64,000 nucleotides of DNA, from NCBI GenBank assembly GCA_012934845.2, contig WNNJ02000930.1, positions 186,001 to 250,000 on the forward strand. The letters are read 5' to 3'. The stretch comes from Pomphorhynchus laevis. Its lineage: Eukaryota; Acanthocephala; Palaeacanthocephala; Echinorhynchida; Pomphorhynchidae. Below are positions 21,780 to 32,645 of this stretch, in pieces. The notes beneath the pieces are model-generated. The model saw only the letters and a list, made by a program, of their open reading frames with translations, was not told where the DNA came from and did no database searches. Made by a program: the position numbers and the translations under genes. Positions within the stretch are counted from its first letter, which is position 1. Each line of letters opens with the position of its first letter.

Positions 21780-21936
21780 AAATACACATATATCATCAAT
21801 ATATCAAAAATTTCATATCTTTATATAATTTAGATTTATTTTTTAAACAGTCATGAACAAATTCATATTCTATAAAGCTTAAATATAAGTCAGCCATAAT
21901 TGGGATTATATCACTTTCAATTGAAACACATTGTAT
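21780..21936 (-). mobile_element. Penelope-like element fragment
   Basis: The minus strand reads NQQIQCVSIESDIIPIMADL, YLSFIEYEFVHDCLKNKSK, the same PLE stretch as 20,665-20,848. It is part of a block duplicated with the 20.6-21.7 kb region. Confidence 0.75.
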
Positions 21937-21979
21937 TTGTTGATTGCCGTATGCTAGTCCTCCTCTGCATCCAGCAGTG

Positions 21980-22036
21980 GGAGGGAACTGGCATTGATGA
22001 GTCATAGTGATGACGAAACGGCGTTCGTCATTCTTT
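21980..22036 (+). ncRNA. Hammerhead ribozyme core, family 2, first copy
   Basis: TTGATGA (first base changed from C), GTCAT-AGTG-ATGAC as stem II, GAAAC, a three-pair stem III (ACG with CGT) closing a GCGTT loop, and GTC. Stem I is weaker: GAGGGAA can pair with TTCTTTC, but with extra unpaired bases beside the core. Confidence 0.6.
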
Positions 22037-22283
22037 CGCGTCGGGCTTATATGATTACTAAAAATTCACGCGGAATGGTATCATCATTTGAGAAATAGAC
22101 GTAAGCCGATATTAAGATACCTTGCGCTTTTATTTGACAGTGCTTTTGCTAATGATCCGATTTGGTGAAGCTGTAGTGCTAATTCAGTACTCTAGATGAA
22201 GTTACTAGAGATTTTCTAGTACATCATGCACTTGATTCATTCGTTGATTCCCGTCTGCTAGTCCTCCTCTGCATCCAGTAGTG

Positions 22284-22341
22284 GGAGGGAACTGGCACTG
22301 ATGAGTCATAGTGATGACGAAACGGCATTCGTCATTCTTTC
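22284..22341 (+). ncRNA. Hammerhead ribozyme core, family 2, second copy
   Basis: CTGATGA (22,298-22,304), stem II GTCAT/ATGAC with an AGTG loop, GAAAC, stem III ACG/CGT with a GCATT loop, and cleavage triplet GTC (22,331-22,333). The core is canonical. Stem I requires GAGGGAA with TTCTTTC, leaving CTGGCA on one side and A on the other unpaired near the core, an unusual feature that could lower activity or be part of a loop contact. Confidence 0.68.
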
Positions 22342-22396
22342 TGGTCGGGATTATATGACTACGAAACATTCACGCGGAATGATATCATCATTTGAC

Positions 22397-22640
22397 AAAA
22401 TATATAAGGATTCTATTAATTTAATGTTATTCATATATTGATACTTACTTGATCATTTTATATTTGTTAGATACGCGTTCTAGTTATTGTAGCATATATG
22501 CATATATATTTCGAAATATTATGTTAACTACTTTTTCTAGCAATTCTTTAATATCTGCTAAATATTTATAAAGCGTACTAATAGTAACTCGTTTAAAATT
22601 TGTATTTATTAAATTATTAAAATGATTTTAAAGAAAACCA
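22397..22640 (-). mobile_element. Penelope-like element fragment
   Basis: ACAAAATATATAAGGATTC onward matches the PLE sequence after the solo repeat at 21,000 and the PLE at 24,900-25,080. A short piece of PLE C-terminal sequence (AAATTATTAAAATGATTTTA) follows near 22,610. Decayed. Confidence 0.65.
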
Positions 22641-22734
22641 ATATCATTACATGTCATGGTTAATAATAAAATAATAATTAGACATTATTAGAATTAATAT
22701 TATTAATTGACATTATTATTAATTTTGATATTAT

Positions 22735-24050
22735 TATGTTTTTGATTCGGTGATTAGAGAACTACTCATACGGAAACTTGTACAAAATACCAGAATATCA
22801 GGGCGCTTTTCGAATTTGCTAAAAATGGTGTTGCAACCCAGCGCTCTAAGTATAACTGACGGTTTGGATCAATCCGAACCATTTGTCACTAACAAAGGTG
22901 TTCTTCAAAGTGATCCTCCGAGCCTGATTTTATTTTCCTTTTTTCTGATGGACCTTCCAGATCAATTGCGTTTGAACTCAACTTTGATTAATTGTGATCT
23001 TTACGCTGATGGCTTAGCAATAATGTCATCCAAACTTTCCGGTGTGAAAGTTTTTCTTTTTGCACTAAGCAGTATTGTAAAGCTAACTGACTAAAGGTCA
23101 ATATAAACAAATCAAAGGTTGTCAAATTTCGTAGAGGAGGACGCTTTAGTCATAATGATCATATTTACTACGAATGTGACCAGTTAGAAATCTGCAAAAA
23201 CTATAAATACCTCGGTGTAATGCAATCATCGCGTTGGTCCTTTACGCAACACTTTAAATTAAAAGCCACAAAAATGGCCAAGTGCGCTGCATGTATTAGC
23301 AATCTGGGTTCTCTTTATTTTAAAGGGGTACTTCGCTTCTATAAAGCCATGTTGCTTCATATTATCACTTAGGGAATACAAGCTTTCTGAACTGATTTAA
23401 AGGCCGCAAACTTTCATCAGCTTGATAAATGCATGTGGAGATTTGTGAAGCGCTCATTAGGTATTTCTGTGAAAGTGCCTTCAACCGTGGTAGCTTTGCT
23501 AGCTCGTTTTAAACTTTGTAGTTGCTTAATTTGTGACATGCTTGCGCTGCCGCGCACAGATGAGTGTCTTAAGAACTTTAATGATTTTCAATCTAAATTA
23601 GCTAAGCTTGACCCGAAAGTCCTAGAATCTCCTGCATTTACACAATCCAAATGGAGAAACGCACATGCAACCAAACGCACACTTATATGGCGTGCATCTG
23701 TGCATGGCTATGTCGACAAATTTTGCCCTGTTCGCCTACCATGGCATAACAAGGGCCACTATTGCATTTGCAGGTTCTGCCTCAAGGATTTTAGATGTCT
23801 CAGTCACGTATTTTCGTGTGACCATCTCTCAAAGTGGTCGTTAAACGAAATTGATAAGTTACACTAAATACTTTACACATGACATCTTAAAAAGCTTCAA
23901 TTCCTTGCATATTCGCCAGATTCCGACACAAAACCTTCTCCTGTCTTTGAACGATCAACAATTCAACAATTTTTAGTTTTAGTATTTCATGCAACTATTT
24001 AATTTTTTTGCCTAAGCCAAGAGGCTCACGGGCTTAATAACACTCCTAAT
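22735..24050 (+). mobile_element. LINE with C-terminal zinc motif (copy 2)
   Basis: RT palm: VIRELLIRKLVQNTRISGRF, LFSFFLMDLPDQLRLNSTL, DLYADGLAIMSSKL (catalytic DD changed to DG). C-terminal region 23,433-23,867: MWRFVKRSLGISVKVPSTVV, IWRASVHGYVDKFCP and a zinc-like CICRFCLKDFRCLSHVFSC. The 3' tail near 24,010-24,035 has GCCAAGAGGCTCACGG, resembling the tail of the 34.5-37.1 kb copy (GCCAAGAGGCGGCAATGG). 5'-truncated; the palm part is near-identical to 21,180-21,560. Confidence 0.85.
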
Positions 24051-24229
24051 TATTAATATTATTAATATTATTATTAACATTATTAGACATTATTGAAATC
24101 GTTTTTCTTCTAAATCTGTTTGTAATTTTGTAAGACCAGCAATGCTCGCTCTGTCCCTACTTAGCTGAAGCTTATATCTATATAACTTATATCTAAGTTA
24201 AATTTGTTCACTTATACTTATTCAATTTT

Positions 24230-25254
24230 ATCCATAGATTTATAGTTACTTGATGGTTTAATTTTTGTTAGACATGATTTTACTTGTCTAAATATAAATA
24301 TTCCTATATCTAAATATAGATTTTAATAATCTCTACTTATAAATAATTTTGATTTATCAAAATATTTAAGGATTCTGATAATTCAATTTTATCAATATAT
24401 TTATATAAAAAAATCTTAAAAACCAAAATCGTTACAAATTGTTGCAATTCTTAAAATTACATCATTTAATGTATTATATTTTTAATTATATGGTATGCAT
24501 TAATGCTCATGCAAAACTATGTATCTTGTAAATTTAAATATGTCATCTTTACGATATAAATTAACAGTAGTTTTAGTTAATGTTAATTTAATGTTCATAT
24601 CTAGATATACACCTTCTTTATCATTAATATTGGTTTTGTTAAGAATAAGGCTTTCTGGATTGCTCACTAATTGAATAAAAATTATTAGAATTAAATACAC
24701 ATATCATCAATGTATCGAAACATATATTTCATATATTTATATAGTTTAGATTTAGTTTTTAAACAGTTATGAACAAATTTATATTCTATAAAGCTTAAAA
24801 ACAAGTCAGCTATAATTGGGCTACTATTACATCATATTGAAACACCTTTTACTTGTCTAAATATAGATGTATCTACTTTTAAATAATTTTGATTTATCAA
24901 AATATTTAAAGATTCTATTAATTCAATTTTATTCATATATTTATATTTACTTGATGATTCAATTTTTGCTAGATATGCGTTATAGTTATTATAACATATA
25001 TATGTATAAGATTAATATATAAGATTAATTAATTTTACTAGCGCTTCTTTAATATCTACTAAATCTAGATTTGTATAAAGCGTACTAAAATCGTATGTAT
25101 TTATATTTTGAAAATTTATTCATTTTGTCTGCTAAAAATTCTTTTGTAGAATTAATACTGAAATAGTGTTTTATACCAGTATTAATTTCGATTACCTTAC
25201 ATTGCTTTTTGAAGTGTGATTTAATTACTTTAAGTATTTTATTCATTAAACAAA
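24230..25254 (-). mobile_element. Penelope-like element, palm to fingers
   Basis: In minus-strand order: GIKHYFSINSTKEFLADKMN with YIRF (25,190-25,085), the AT-rich spacer with TTATTATAACATATATATGT, a QVKGVSI-like segment at 24,850, FLSFIEYKF, FRYIDD, then LILNKTNINDKEGVYLDMNI at 24,660-24,580 and RDTxFCMSINAYHIIK-like end at 24,500. A second short C-terminal piece lies at 24,230-24,400. Same family as 7.66-8.56 kb. Confidence 0.78.
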
Positions 25255-25678
25255 AAGATGCTGAAGAGAAGAAAAGAAGGCTAAGACAGTAATCAATACG
25301 TGGGAAAAGAATGTAGGAGATACGAGATTTACATGAACTAAAATCTAGAGAATTTATTAAGAGACGAATATCATGGACAAGAATATTTAAAGACCTAGTT
25401 TTATCATTAATGAAGTGATCGAGATGCAGGTTTTTGTCGAAGTGAATACCTAGAAATACTAGTTTATCTACAGCAGGAATAATTGTTGTCTGAAGATACA
25501 GAGAAGGAGGAAATACAGAAACGGTAGATGGTAAAATCCATAACACTTTGGATTTGGTAGGATTAAGGGACATGCGCAAAGAAATCAGATGTTCTGATAG
25601 AGCACGAAGACAATTTGACGAGGATATAAAAGTTGGATTAGGGAATTAAAAAACGAGTGAGAATAAAGAAGTACATCA
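25255..25678 (-). mobile_element. CR1/L2-like LINE fragment embedded in PLE
   Basis: The minus strand reads LRMSLNPTKSKVLWILPST, VDKLVFLGIHFDKNLHLDHF and RISYILFPRIDYCLSLLFF. It shares its high-coordinate junction (GTACATCAGTTATTATAAC) with the CR1 copy at 8,559-9,458, so both descend from the same insertion. The low-coordinate end is cut, and PLE sequence follows at once. Confidence 0.8.
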
Positions 25679-26125
25679 GTTATTATAACATATATATGTA
25701 TATGCTTTTCCGAATATAAGATTAATTAATTTTTCTAATGCATCTTTAATATCTGCTAAATCTATATTTGTATAGAGCGTACTAAAATCGTTTATTTTCT
25801 GAAATTGTATTCATTTTGTGTGTTCCCAAAATTCTTTTGTTGAAGTAATACAGAAATAGTGATTTACCTTTATAAAGGTAAAGGTACACTATTATTGATA
25901 TAAGTCAATAATAGCTTTTATAGATCTTACTATAAGGCTAATTTTTTATCTAATGTTAATTGTTTATTAAAAATATTAATTTAATTAAGAATTAAAGTAA
26001 ATATTTTTTAATCTTTACGATTTAAGTGGATATCACACAATTCGACACAAATTCATATTATATAAAGCTTAAAATAATGTTACTATTACATCCTAATAAA
26101 ACACCTTTTATTTGTCTAAATATGA
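25679..26125 (-). mobile_element. Penelope-like element remnants
   Basis: TTATTATAACATATATATGT to AGCGTACTAAAATCG (25,680-25,790) is the PLE spacer and active-site approach. Scattered PLE words (TATAAAGCTTAAA, CACCTTTTATTTGTCTAAAT) recur at 26,060-26,125. Confidence 0.6.
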
Positions 26126-26512
26126 ATGTTAAATAGATCAAATATAAAAACTTGTTAGTATTTGAACTAGTAGCATGACCAAAATAATGTAAAATTGCTC
26201 TTTGCGATTTTTTACAAAAATAATTTTAGATATTTTTTACAAAATTCAGATGTTAATCAGAGACTGCTAAAATAGATGTACTTTGTATCAGATGTACTTT
26301 GTATTTGTGTAAAATATTTAACTTAATACTTTTTCTTAAAAATATATATATTGACAAAATATATAATCACAATATATATTATGTATCCAAAGGTGAATTA
26401 GTGTAGTAATGTTTAACTTAATACACTTTATTAAAATATTACAAATATTTATTTTTATCATCTATAACTCTAAAAATTCACTCCTATATAGTAATATACT
26501 AAAACGACGAAC
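26126..26512. other. FUT8-A intron 2, near exon 2
   Basis: AT-rich; no coding or repeat identity recognised beyond short direct repeats such as ATGTACTTTGTAT near 26,276-26,305. Confidence 0.4.
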
Positions 26513-26678
26513 CTCATTCTATCTGCAACATTGTCCTTCGTTATAGTCAGGCTAATTTCAGCGTTTTTCTCAATATGAGTAAGAACGGCATCCAAATAAA
26601 ACCGTAGTTCGTCAATATTATATCCAAGTGACCGTCTTTGTAATTCATACTGGTCGAAGTACGGATTTTCCCCAGTTG
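26513..26678 (-). CDS. FUT8: FUT8-A exon 2 (stem and coiled-coil region)
   Basis: The minus strand codes TGENPYFDQYELQRRSLG, YNIDELRFYLDAVLTHIEK and NAEISLTITKDNVADRMR, then a GTTCGT donor. It corresponds to human [30 protein letters not shown]. The homologue at 54,874-55,039 has the same length and over 85% identity. The 5' border is uncertain: a TTAAAG acceptor directly before CAACT, or an AAAAG a little further upstream. Confidence 0.85.
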
Positions 26679-26699
26679 CTTTAACAAATCCTTTTAATC

Positions 26700-28950
26700 A
26701 TAAAAGATCATCAATGTTGTACTCTATTACTTTATTGCAAACATGACATTTAGCATAAATCAATAGTTTATATATCAATTTATTTATGGAAGGCTAATTA
26801 AATTATAGAAGACACTTTACATAATTGAATGTCGAGGATTATCTAGCTAATTCAATAAAATGGCTCTATGGAGAAATTAAAGACATAATTTGACTTATAA
26901 CATTTAAAATTTTAAAATATGTTTTAATTTTGGATTAAAATTAAAATTAACTTTTAACATTTAAAAATATAATGACTAATTATTTATTTATTTTTTAAAT
27001 CATTTTTTTACTATAAATTCATACGTAAGTATAAAATAGTCGTTATATCAATACTATATTTGCTATATAAGCTAGAGCTACAACTCACCCTTAGAAATTT
27101 TGATTTACTTTAAAATATGTAGGACATTACCGTAAAATATCAAGAATTCAACAGATTAAGTAGTAAATCTTCATAACATTGATATATCTAACCTCAACGG
27201 GACCAAGCCTACAGATAATACAATGGTACTCTATCAACATTATTTGATAAGAATTAAAGATAATGAATATCTGATATGGTAGATGAATATTTGTAGATAA
27301 ATTAACGAAGAAATTTTCTACTTACATTTTTATAAAACATTTGTGGACACATTAATAAAAAATAATTAAATCTAGGTTATTTTCAGTATTATATACAATT
27401 TCATAACAAATCTACTTTTAAAACCAGGTTAGAAGACAAACTAATACAACATAAATGTTGATTGGCTTTTATAACAATCAAAACAAGTTTAAAAATTTTA
27501 TTTTAAACTTTAAAATATATAGGAAATAATCGTAAAATATAAAGAATTCAACAGATCGAGTAGTAAATCTTCATAACATTGATATACCTAACTCAAGGGA
27601 CGAAGCATAGAGATAATACAATGGTACTCTATCAGCATTATCAGATACTAATAAAAGAGAATGCATATCTGTAATGATAGATGGATATTTGTAGGTAAAT
27701 TAACGAAGAAATTTTCTACTTACTTATTTATAAACACAACATAAATGTTGATTGGTTTTTAAAACCAACAAAACAAATTTAAAAATAGCATCATCTTAAA
27801 AATAGCATCAGTAAGCGAGTATTTATTGTCCATTATTAACGAAAGTTAAGCCTCGAATAACAATCAACAAGAAAAAAAATATCGCAATTTTTTCTAAAAC
27901 GCATATTAAAAAATTCTGTAAATGCAAAATATTGTATTACCTTTTATTATATTTATTTCAAATATGAGTATTTCATAAATAATTAATTAATAATTGAATA
28001 ATTAATCAATAATTAATTAATAATTTTGACTTCATTTTATAATCAAGCTTTTAATAAACTGAAATTATTGATAAATGATTTTAATTGCTTTTACAAAACC
28101 AGTATTTACCAGATGAACATACTAATATTATATTAATATATAATATTAACACTAATTTATGCATATGAATGTTTTTTAAAATAATTTAATAAATCAAAAT
28201 TAGAAAACATTAATCGCTTTCATTAATATATTTATCTCAATTAAAACAAAAATTAATAAACATTTTATCAATTATTAATTGATAATTTCTTAATGATCGA
28301 ACTAGTAATGGATTACTAGTAAATTGAAAAATTGTTTCACTGGATAATGGGCGGAAACATGCAATTTTTTCGAAATTAAAAATTAGCGTTGAATAGCTAC
28401 ATATGTTTAATAACGATAAATATTTTATTAAAGATGTTTTAGAACTATAAGTAAAAATAGGCACTAAAAAATTTGTTTTGCAGTGTCAAAATAGTAAAAA
28501 TAACGCAGCCTAATGTTAAATGTCTTACAGATTACTTAATTTGAATTAGCTCGTAATTTGACAATAAAGATGAGTTCAATTTTAAATGTGTTCACTAACA
28601 GAGAATTTTGGGACTATAAGTAACATGCAAAAGCTTTCGAAACGGGACCAGACCGTCTTGGTTTATTAAATTAGGAGGGTTCATGCAAGATTTAATTAGG
28701 TCGAATTCAATATTAAAACAAATTGAAATAAAAAGATGATAAAGACTAAAAAAAAGGTTTGGAAAGTTATTAGGATAATCGAAATAGACTTACCAAAATT
28801 GTCGTGCTCCTTTCCATATACTTGTCGTATCAACCTTTTTAATAATATAAATTTTTTTAATATTATAATTAGTATTGCGTTAAGCAATATTAATTCCGTA
28901 AAGTGACAACTATTTATAGTGACCGAAAATATAATAATTTACAATTGCTA
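26700..28950. repeat. FUT8-A intron 1 sequence, inverted copy of 51.7-54.8 kb
   Basis: Long stretches reappear inverted in FUT8-B intron 1: for example 28,640-28,950 with 51,690-51,990, 28,220-28,440 with 52,600-52,830, and 27,780-27,960 with 53,180-53,340. Within the arm, about 27,105-27,390 and 27,500-27,740 are tandem copies of one another, sharing CAACAGAT, GATAATACAATGGTACTCTATC and AAATTAACGAAGAAATTTTC. No coding region is supported. Confidence 0.75.
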
Positions 28951-29930
28951 ATTGTTATTATATTTAATATTTTTATTTTTAAATAAAAATATGTTTTTAT
29001 AATTGTGTTCATACAAGCAACAAATTTACAAAATATAAATTAAGTGTGAAGAACAACGGTCAACTCACCACTGACCGGAAGATTTTTCATTGACGGGTGC
29101 CCTGAGACCAGGCAGTTGTACGGAGACAGCGAAAGAGGCATCAACATCCGATAAGCAATACCACATATTGTGATAAGCAATATTAATTCCGTAAGCGATT
29201 TACAATTATTAATTTTTATTTTATAAGATATTTTTATTTTTTTGATAAAAATGTTTTTTTTTAATTGTGCTCATATTTAAAAACCGGAAAAGAACTGGTA
29301 TGTTAATGGCGTAAAGAAGATACTATAGCCATAAACTGCATTTCAGAATATTAAATTTTAAAATCTGATTTGTATTTAGCTTTTATTTAGTTTGCATTTG
29401 AATTAGCAATTAATTTCGACGTATATAAGTAGTATTGCGTCAAGTGATAACTATTTATAGTGACCGAAAATATATTAAGATATTAAAACATTAAAACATT
29501 TATAAATATTATAACATTTCCTCTTTTATTGATCCAGCTTCAAATTTTATTTATAATATTTTTATTTTTAAATAAAAATATGTTTTATAATTGTGTTCAT
29601 ACAAGCAACAAATTTACAAAATATAAATTTAGTACGAAGAACAATGGTCAACTCACCACTGATCGGTGGAGTTTTTATTTTCGGGTGCCGTGTGATCAGG
29701 CAGTTGTACGGAGACAGCGAAAGATCCATCAACATCCGAAGCGGTTGCCTTAATGTAGGAACGTGGAATGTCATCTCCTGACTGGGAAAGAACCAGAATT
29801 AGTTGAAGAGATAGTTCGTTTTGGTCTTGAAATAGTCGGAGTGACTTCTCTTCACTTTTATGGAACTGGAACTAAACTTTTGGATCAAGGTCGGACCTTG
29901 GACTTCAATATTAAAACAAATTGAAATAAA
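28951..29930 (+). mobile_element. RTE-like LINE 5' fragments (endonuclease start)
   Basis: Two partial copies on the plus strand: 29,030-29,160 and 29,585-29,900. The second reads RTMVNSPLIGGVFIFGCRV, IRQLYGDSERSINIRSGCLN and VGTWNVIS, the opening of an APE endonuclease (GTWNV), then LGKEPELVEEIVRFGLEIVGV-like sequence in a shifted frame to about 29,900. The matching full version is on the minus strand at 48,835-51,290. Confidence 0.78.
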
Positions 29931-30770
29931 AAGATGATAAAGACTGAAAAAATTAAGTTTGGAAAGTTATTAGGATAATCGAAATAGACTTACCAACATT
30001 GTCGTGCTCCTTTCCATATAATTGTCGTTTTAGCCTTTTTAATAATATTAAAGGTTTTTAATATTATAAGTAGTATTGCAATAAGCAACATTAAAATATT
30101 AAACTATATTTTTTGTAATTGTGCTCATATTTAAAAGCTGGAAAATAACTGGTATGTTAATGGCCTAAAGAAGATACTATAGCCATAAACTGCAATTCAG
30201 AATATTACATTTTAAAATCTGATTTGTATTTAGCTTTTATTTAGTTCGCATTTGAATTAGCTATTAATTTAGATGTATATAACTAGTATTACGCCAAGTG
30301 ATAACTATTTGTAGTGACCGAAAATATATTAAGAAATTAATACATTAAAACATTTATAAATATTATACCATTTCTTCTTTTCTTGATCTAGCTCTAAGAA
30401 TTCTTTACACTTTTTAATAATTGAATGTCGAGTGTTAGTTAGCTAATTCAATAAAATTATCGATTTTGATAATTGTAATCATATTAATGAGCTAAAAGAG
30501 AACGAAAATGTGAATATTCTATAGAAATATAAAAGACATAAGCTGACTTTTATAATTTAAACTTAATAAATATGTTTTGATTTTAATTTTTACCAAATTA
30601 TATAATATCGTATATCATTTCACTCTTAATCGGTTTGTCATTAAAGCTATAATTTTTACTACATAACGTATGCACTTCAAACATTTAAATTTTTTTAGTC
30701 TTTGAAACTTAGAAGCTATATATATAATTGGTTGTTAGAAAACAACCAACGACAGCAATAAAATTTCCTG
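29931..30770. other. Intron 1 sequence with repeated FUT8-flank segments
   Basis: No gene. Parts of 29,920-30,120 repeat 28,700-28,930 (TAGGATAATCGAAATAGACT, GTCGTGCTCCTTTCCATATA), and 30,110-30,400 repeats 29,260-29,545, so a block of about 850-1,250 bp is present twice in tandem around the RTE fragments. Confidence 0.6.
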
Positions 30771-31065
30771 CCGATTAAATTTGGATGATCCGGAAAGCCC
30801 GTAGTTTGCTTAAAGAGGCTATGCCCATGCTACAATGTCAGCGAATTCTCGGATATGCCTTTTCAATATCTCACAAGGCAGCTGAAACGACTGAGGGTAG
30901 TTCACCCTACTGATGAGTGCTGCCAGATACCATCAGATCGTCTAGGAGTGACAACGAAGTCTGCTCAGCTTGTAATCGAACTCCGGTTTTTGGCAAAATT
31001 TTTGATTACACAACTGTAGCTTGTAAGCTCCCGGAGAACAGTGTGAACCATTCAGCTCTTAAATT
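30771..31065 (+). mobile_element. R1/I-like LINE C-terminal fragment
   Basis: The plus strand reads EAMPMLQCQRILGYAFSIS, HKAAETTEGSSPY and, after stops, SACNRTPVFG. It resembles the segment after the RT in R1/I-type LINEs (QRxxLRIxxAYRTVSTEAxxVLAGxxP). Short and broken. Confidence 0.55.
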
Positions 31066-31134
31066 ATATATATAATATAAATATTAAAGACAAAACCAGA
31101 ATGCTTATTTTTTCAATCGAATTCAAATAAACGT

Positions 31135-31190
31135 TTTCAAGCTTACGGCTCTTCTACAACTAAAACTGAAGAAGAGCAGTAAGCTTGAAA
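31135..31190. repeat. 20-bp-arm hairpin before a hammerhead repeat
   Basis: TTTCAAGCTTACGGCTCTTC pairs with GAAGAGCAGTAAGCTTGAAA except for one base, with a loop of about 15 bases. The right arm runs directly into GTC and the start of a 443-bp hammerhead-repeat unit. Confidence 0.75.
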
Positions 31191-31370
31191 GTCTGGGTGT
31201 ATGGAATTGGATATCATGAAGGAAGGATTCTGTAGCTGGTTGTCAATGCAAAAGTCACCTCGTGTGACCTAGCATCTATTCAATACATAAATAAGCATCC
31301 ATCAAAGGATCACCAGTCCCGATTTCAATCGATCTTCATGATCCCATACGAAACAGCATGTATTTGGTCC
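31191..31370 (+). repeat. 443-bp hammerhead repeat, 5' part of a unit
   Basis: From GTCTGGGTGTATGG onward the sequence follows the unit at 9,494 for about 175 bases at over 90% identity, then stops at CCCATACGA. As in the 9.5-kb copy, the left end lies at the hammerhead cleavage position (after GTC). Confidence 0.8.
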
Positions 31371-31539
31371 CATTTCTATGCCGGGTTTAGAAATAAGGGT
31401 CAAAATGTATTTAGGTTTTTTTGTATTAAGTAATAAGGCCATTTAGTTCCTACTAAACATCGTCTTTTAACCTATATTGTTTAATCCAAAAGAAAAAATA
31501 ATTTATAAAATTAACTAAATCTTAACGATTTTAAATCTT

Positions 31540-31935
31540 TTAGTCATGTTTCGTGGATACAACAAATCATCAGAAAGCTGACTTCAAACTTTTCTCCTTT
31601 CCGAAATTTGACTGATCCAAAATTCGAGCTGTCGCTCAACGTACTAAGCTTAACCTCTTCACAGCTATGCAAAGAATCCAGGATTTTTAGATTTCACACA
31701 GTGTATAAAAGCATCCATCAGGATCTCCAGAAATTGCATTGTCCGATATTCTCTCTGGCAAGCTTGCTATAAATTGTATAGTATACGATCATGAAGATCG
31801 ATTGAAATCGTTGCTGGTGATCCTGTTATGGATGCTCGATTATCTTTTGAATATTTGCTAAGTCACATAAGGTGACTTTCGCATTAAATGCCAGCGACAG
31901 AATGCTTCCTTTATGACTTCTAATTCCATATATAA
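31540..31935 (-). repeat. 443-bp hammerhead repeat, inverted diverged copy
   Basis: Read on the minus strand from about 31,935, it follows the unit through the tRNA-like part (GAGCGACAGCTCGAAT at 31,640-31,625) to CTGATGA (31,573-31,567) and CGAAAC (near 31,550), then ends before any GTC. The core is therefore incomplete. Together with 31,191-31,370 it forms an inverted pair. Confidence 0.75.
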
Positions 31936-32357
31936 TTTATTTTCATTAATTTGAAATTCTAAATTTCTTTAAATTATTTCAAGTACTTTGTTTATTTCAA
32001 AAGCTGAAATTAGTTATAACAAAATACAATTTTATTAAATAATATTGTATTTTATATCTAGTAACATTTTGAAATCGAAATTAATTCGGATATTCTAAAA
32101 ATAAACAAAATTGTTATTTTTCAAAATTCCCGCTTCTACTTTTAATTAATTGGAAGTTAAAGATGACATTTTACTTTAAATTGTGCCTTGGTCAAAAAAT
32201 AGTTTGTACTAATTTTATCAGATTTGGAAACTGGCCTCACATGAAATCTTATCAAAATACGAAAAAGTCACTGAGAAATTATCAACTTGGAGAAAATTAG
32301 AAATTGTTAAATTGACAAAGGAAAATAAACACATAACATTTGCTATTGATTGTTTAG
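31936..32357. other. Flank and intron before FUT8-C exon 6
   Basis: AT-rich. Bases 31,970-32,060 resemble the intron just before exon 5 in copy A (14,440-14,530) and before the 41.2-kb exon, but the exon itself is missing here. No other feature seen. Confidence 0.5.
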
Positions 32358-32508
32358 TTATCCTGATTATCAATTCCTATACAATAAAAACTCAACACTT
32401 TCAGCTTCGTTGAATAACCGCTACATCAAAGCATCAAGTGGGTTCGTGATTTTGGATATTTTACTGCTGTCCAGGTGTGATTTTATCGTTTGTACATTTT
32501 TATCAAAT
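32358..32508 (+). CDS. FUT8: FUT8-C exon 6, complete
   Basis: After a TTTAG acceptor, 151 bases code YPDYQFLYNKNSTLSASLNN, RYIKASSGFVILDILLLSRC and DFIVCTFLSN. This matches human [50 protein letters not shown], including the active-site aspartate. The leading T completes the CG left by exon 5. The donor is GTTAGT, weaker than GTAAGT in copy A. No exon 5 lies upstream at this locus. Confidence 0.9.
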
Positions 32509-32645
32509 GTTAGTTTTAATTATGACTCATTTTTGATAGCGTATAATCCGCTAAATGTATCTTATGACATTCTTTATTATGAATTTAATGTATTTTTCTT
32601 AATGCTGCAACTTAATATCGAATATTCAATTATTAATTTTTTAAG

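Larger units (their letters stand above)
21937..22396 (+). mobile_element. 304-bp hammerhead repeat, partial dimer
   Basis: Two copies of an about 150-base module (21,937-22,090 and 22,242-22,396) bracket about 150 unique bases, giving an exact 304-bp period between predicted cleavage triplets (GTC at 22,027 and 22,331). The flanks are PLE sequence, continuous across the insertion if it is removed. The strand is opposite to the PLE. This is the layout of a retrozyme insertion slightly longer than one unit. The unique middle part contains codons resembling a LINE linker (RRKPILRYLALLFDSAF), so a composite origin is possible. Confidence 0.7.

Noticed and set aside
30870-30950. Hammerhead-like words (GAAAC, an AGGGT/ACCCT hairpin, CTGATGAG and a GGCAGC/GCTGCC outer stem)
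   Set aside because: The order would need a permuted core with a G at the cleavage position, and the stretch reads as LINE coding sequence (QRILGYAFSISHKAAETTEG).
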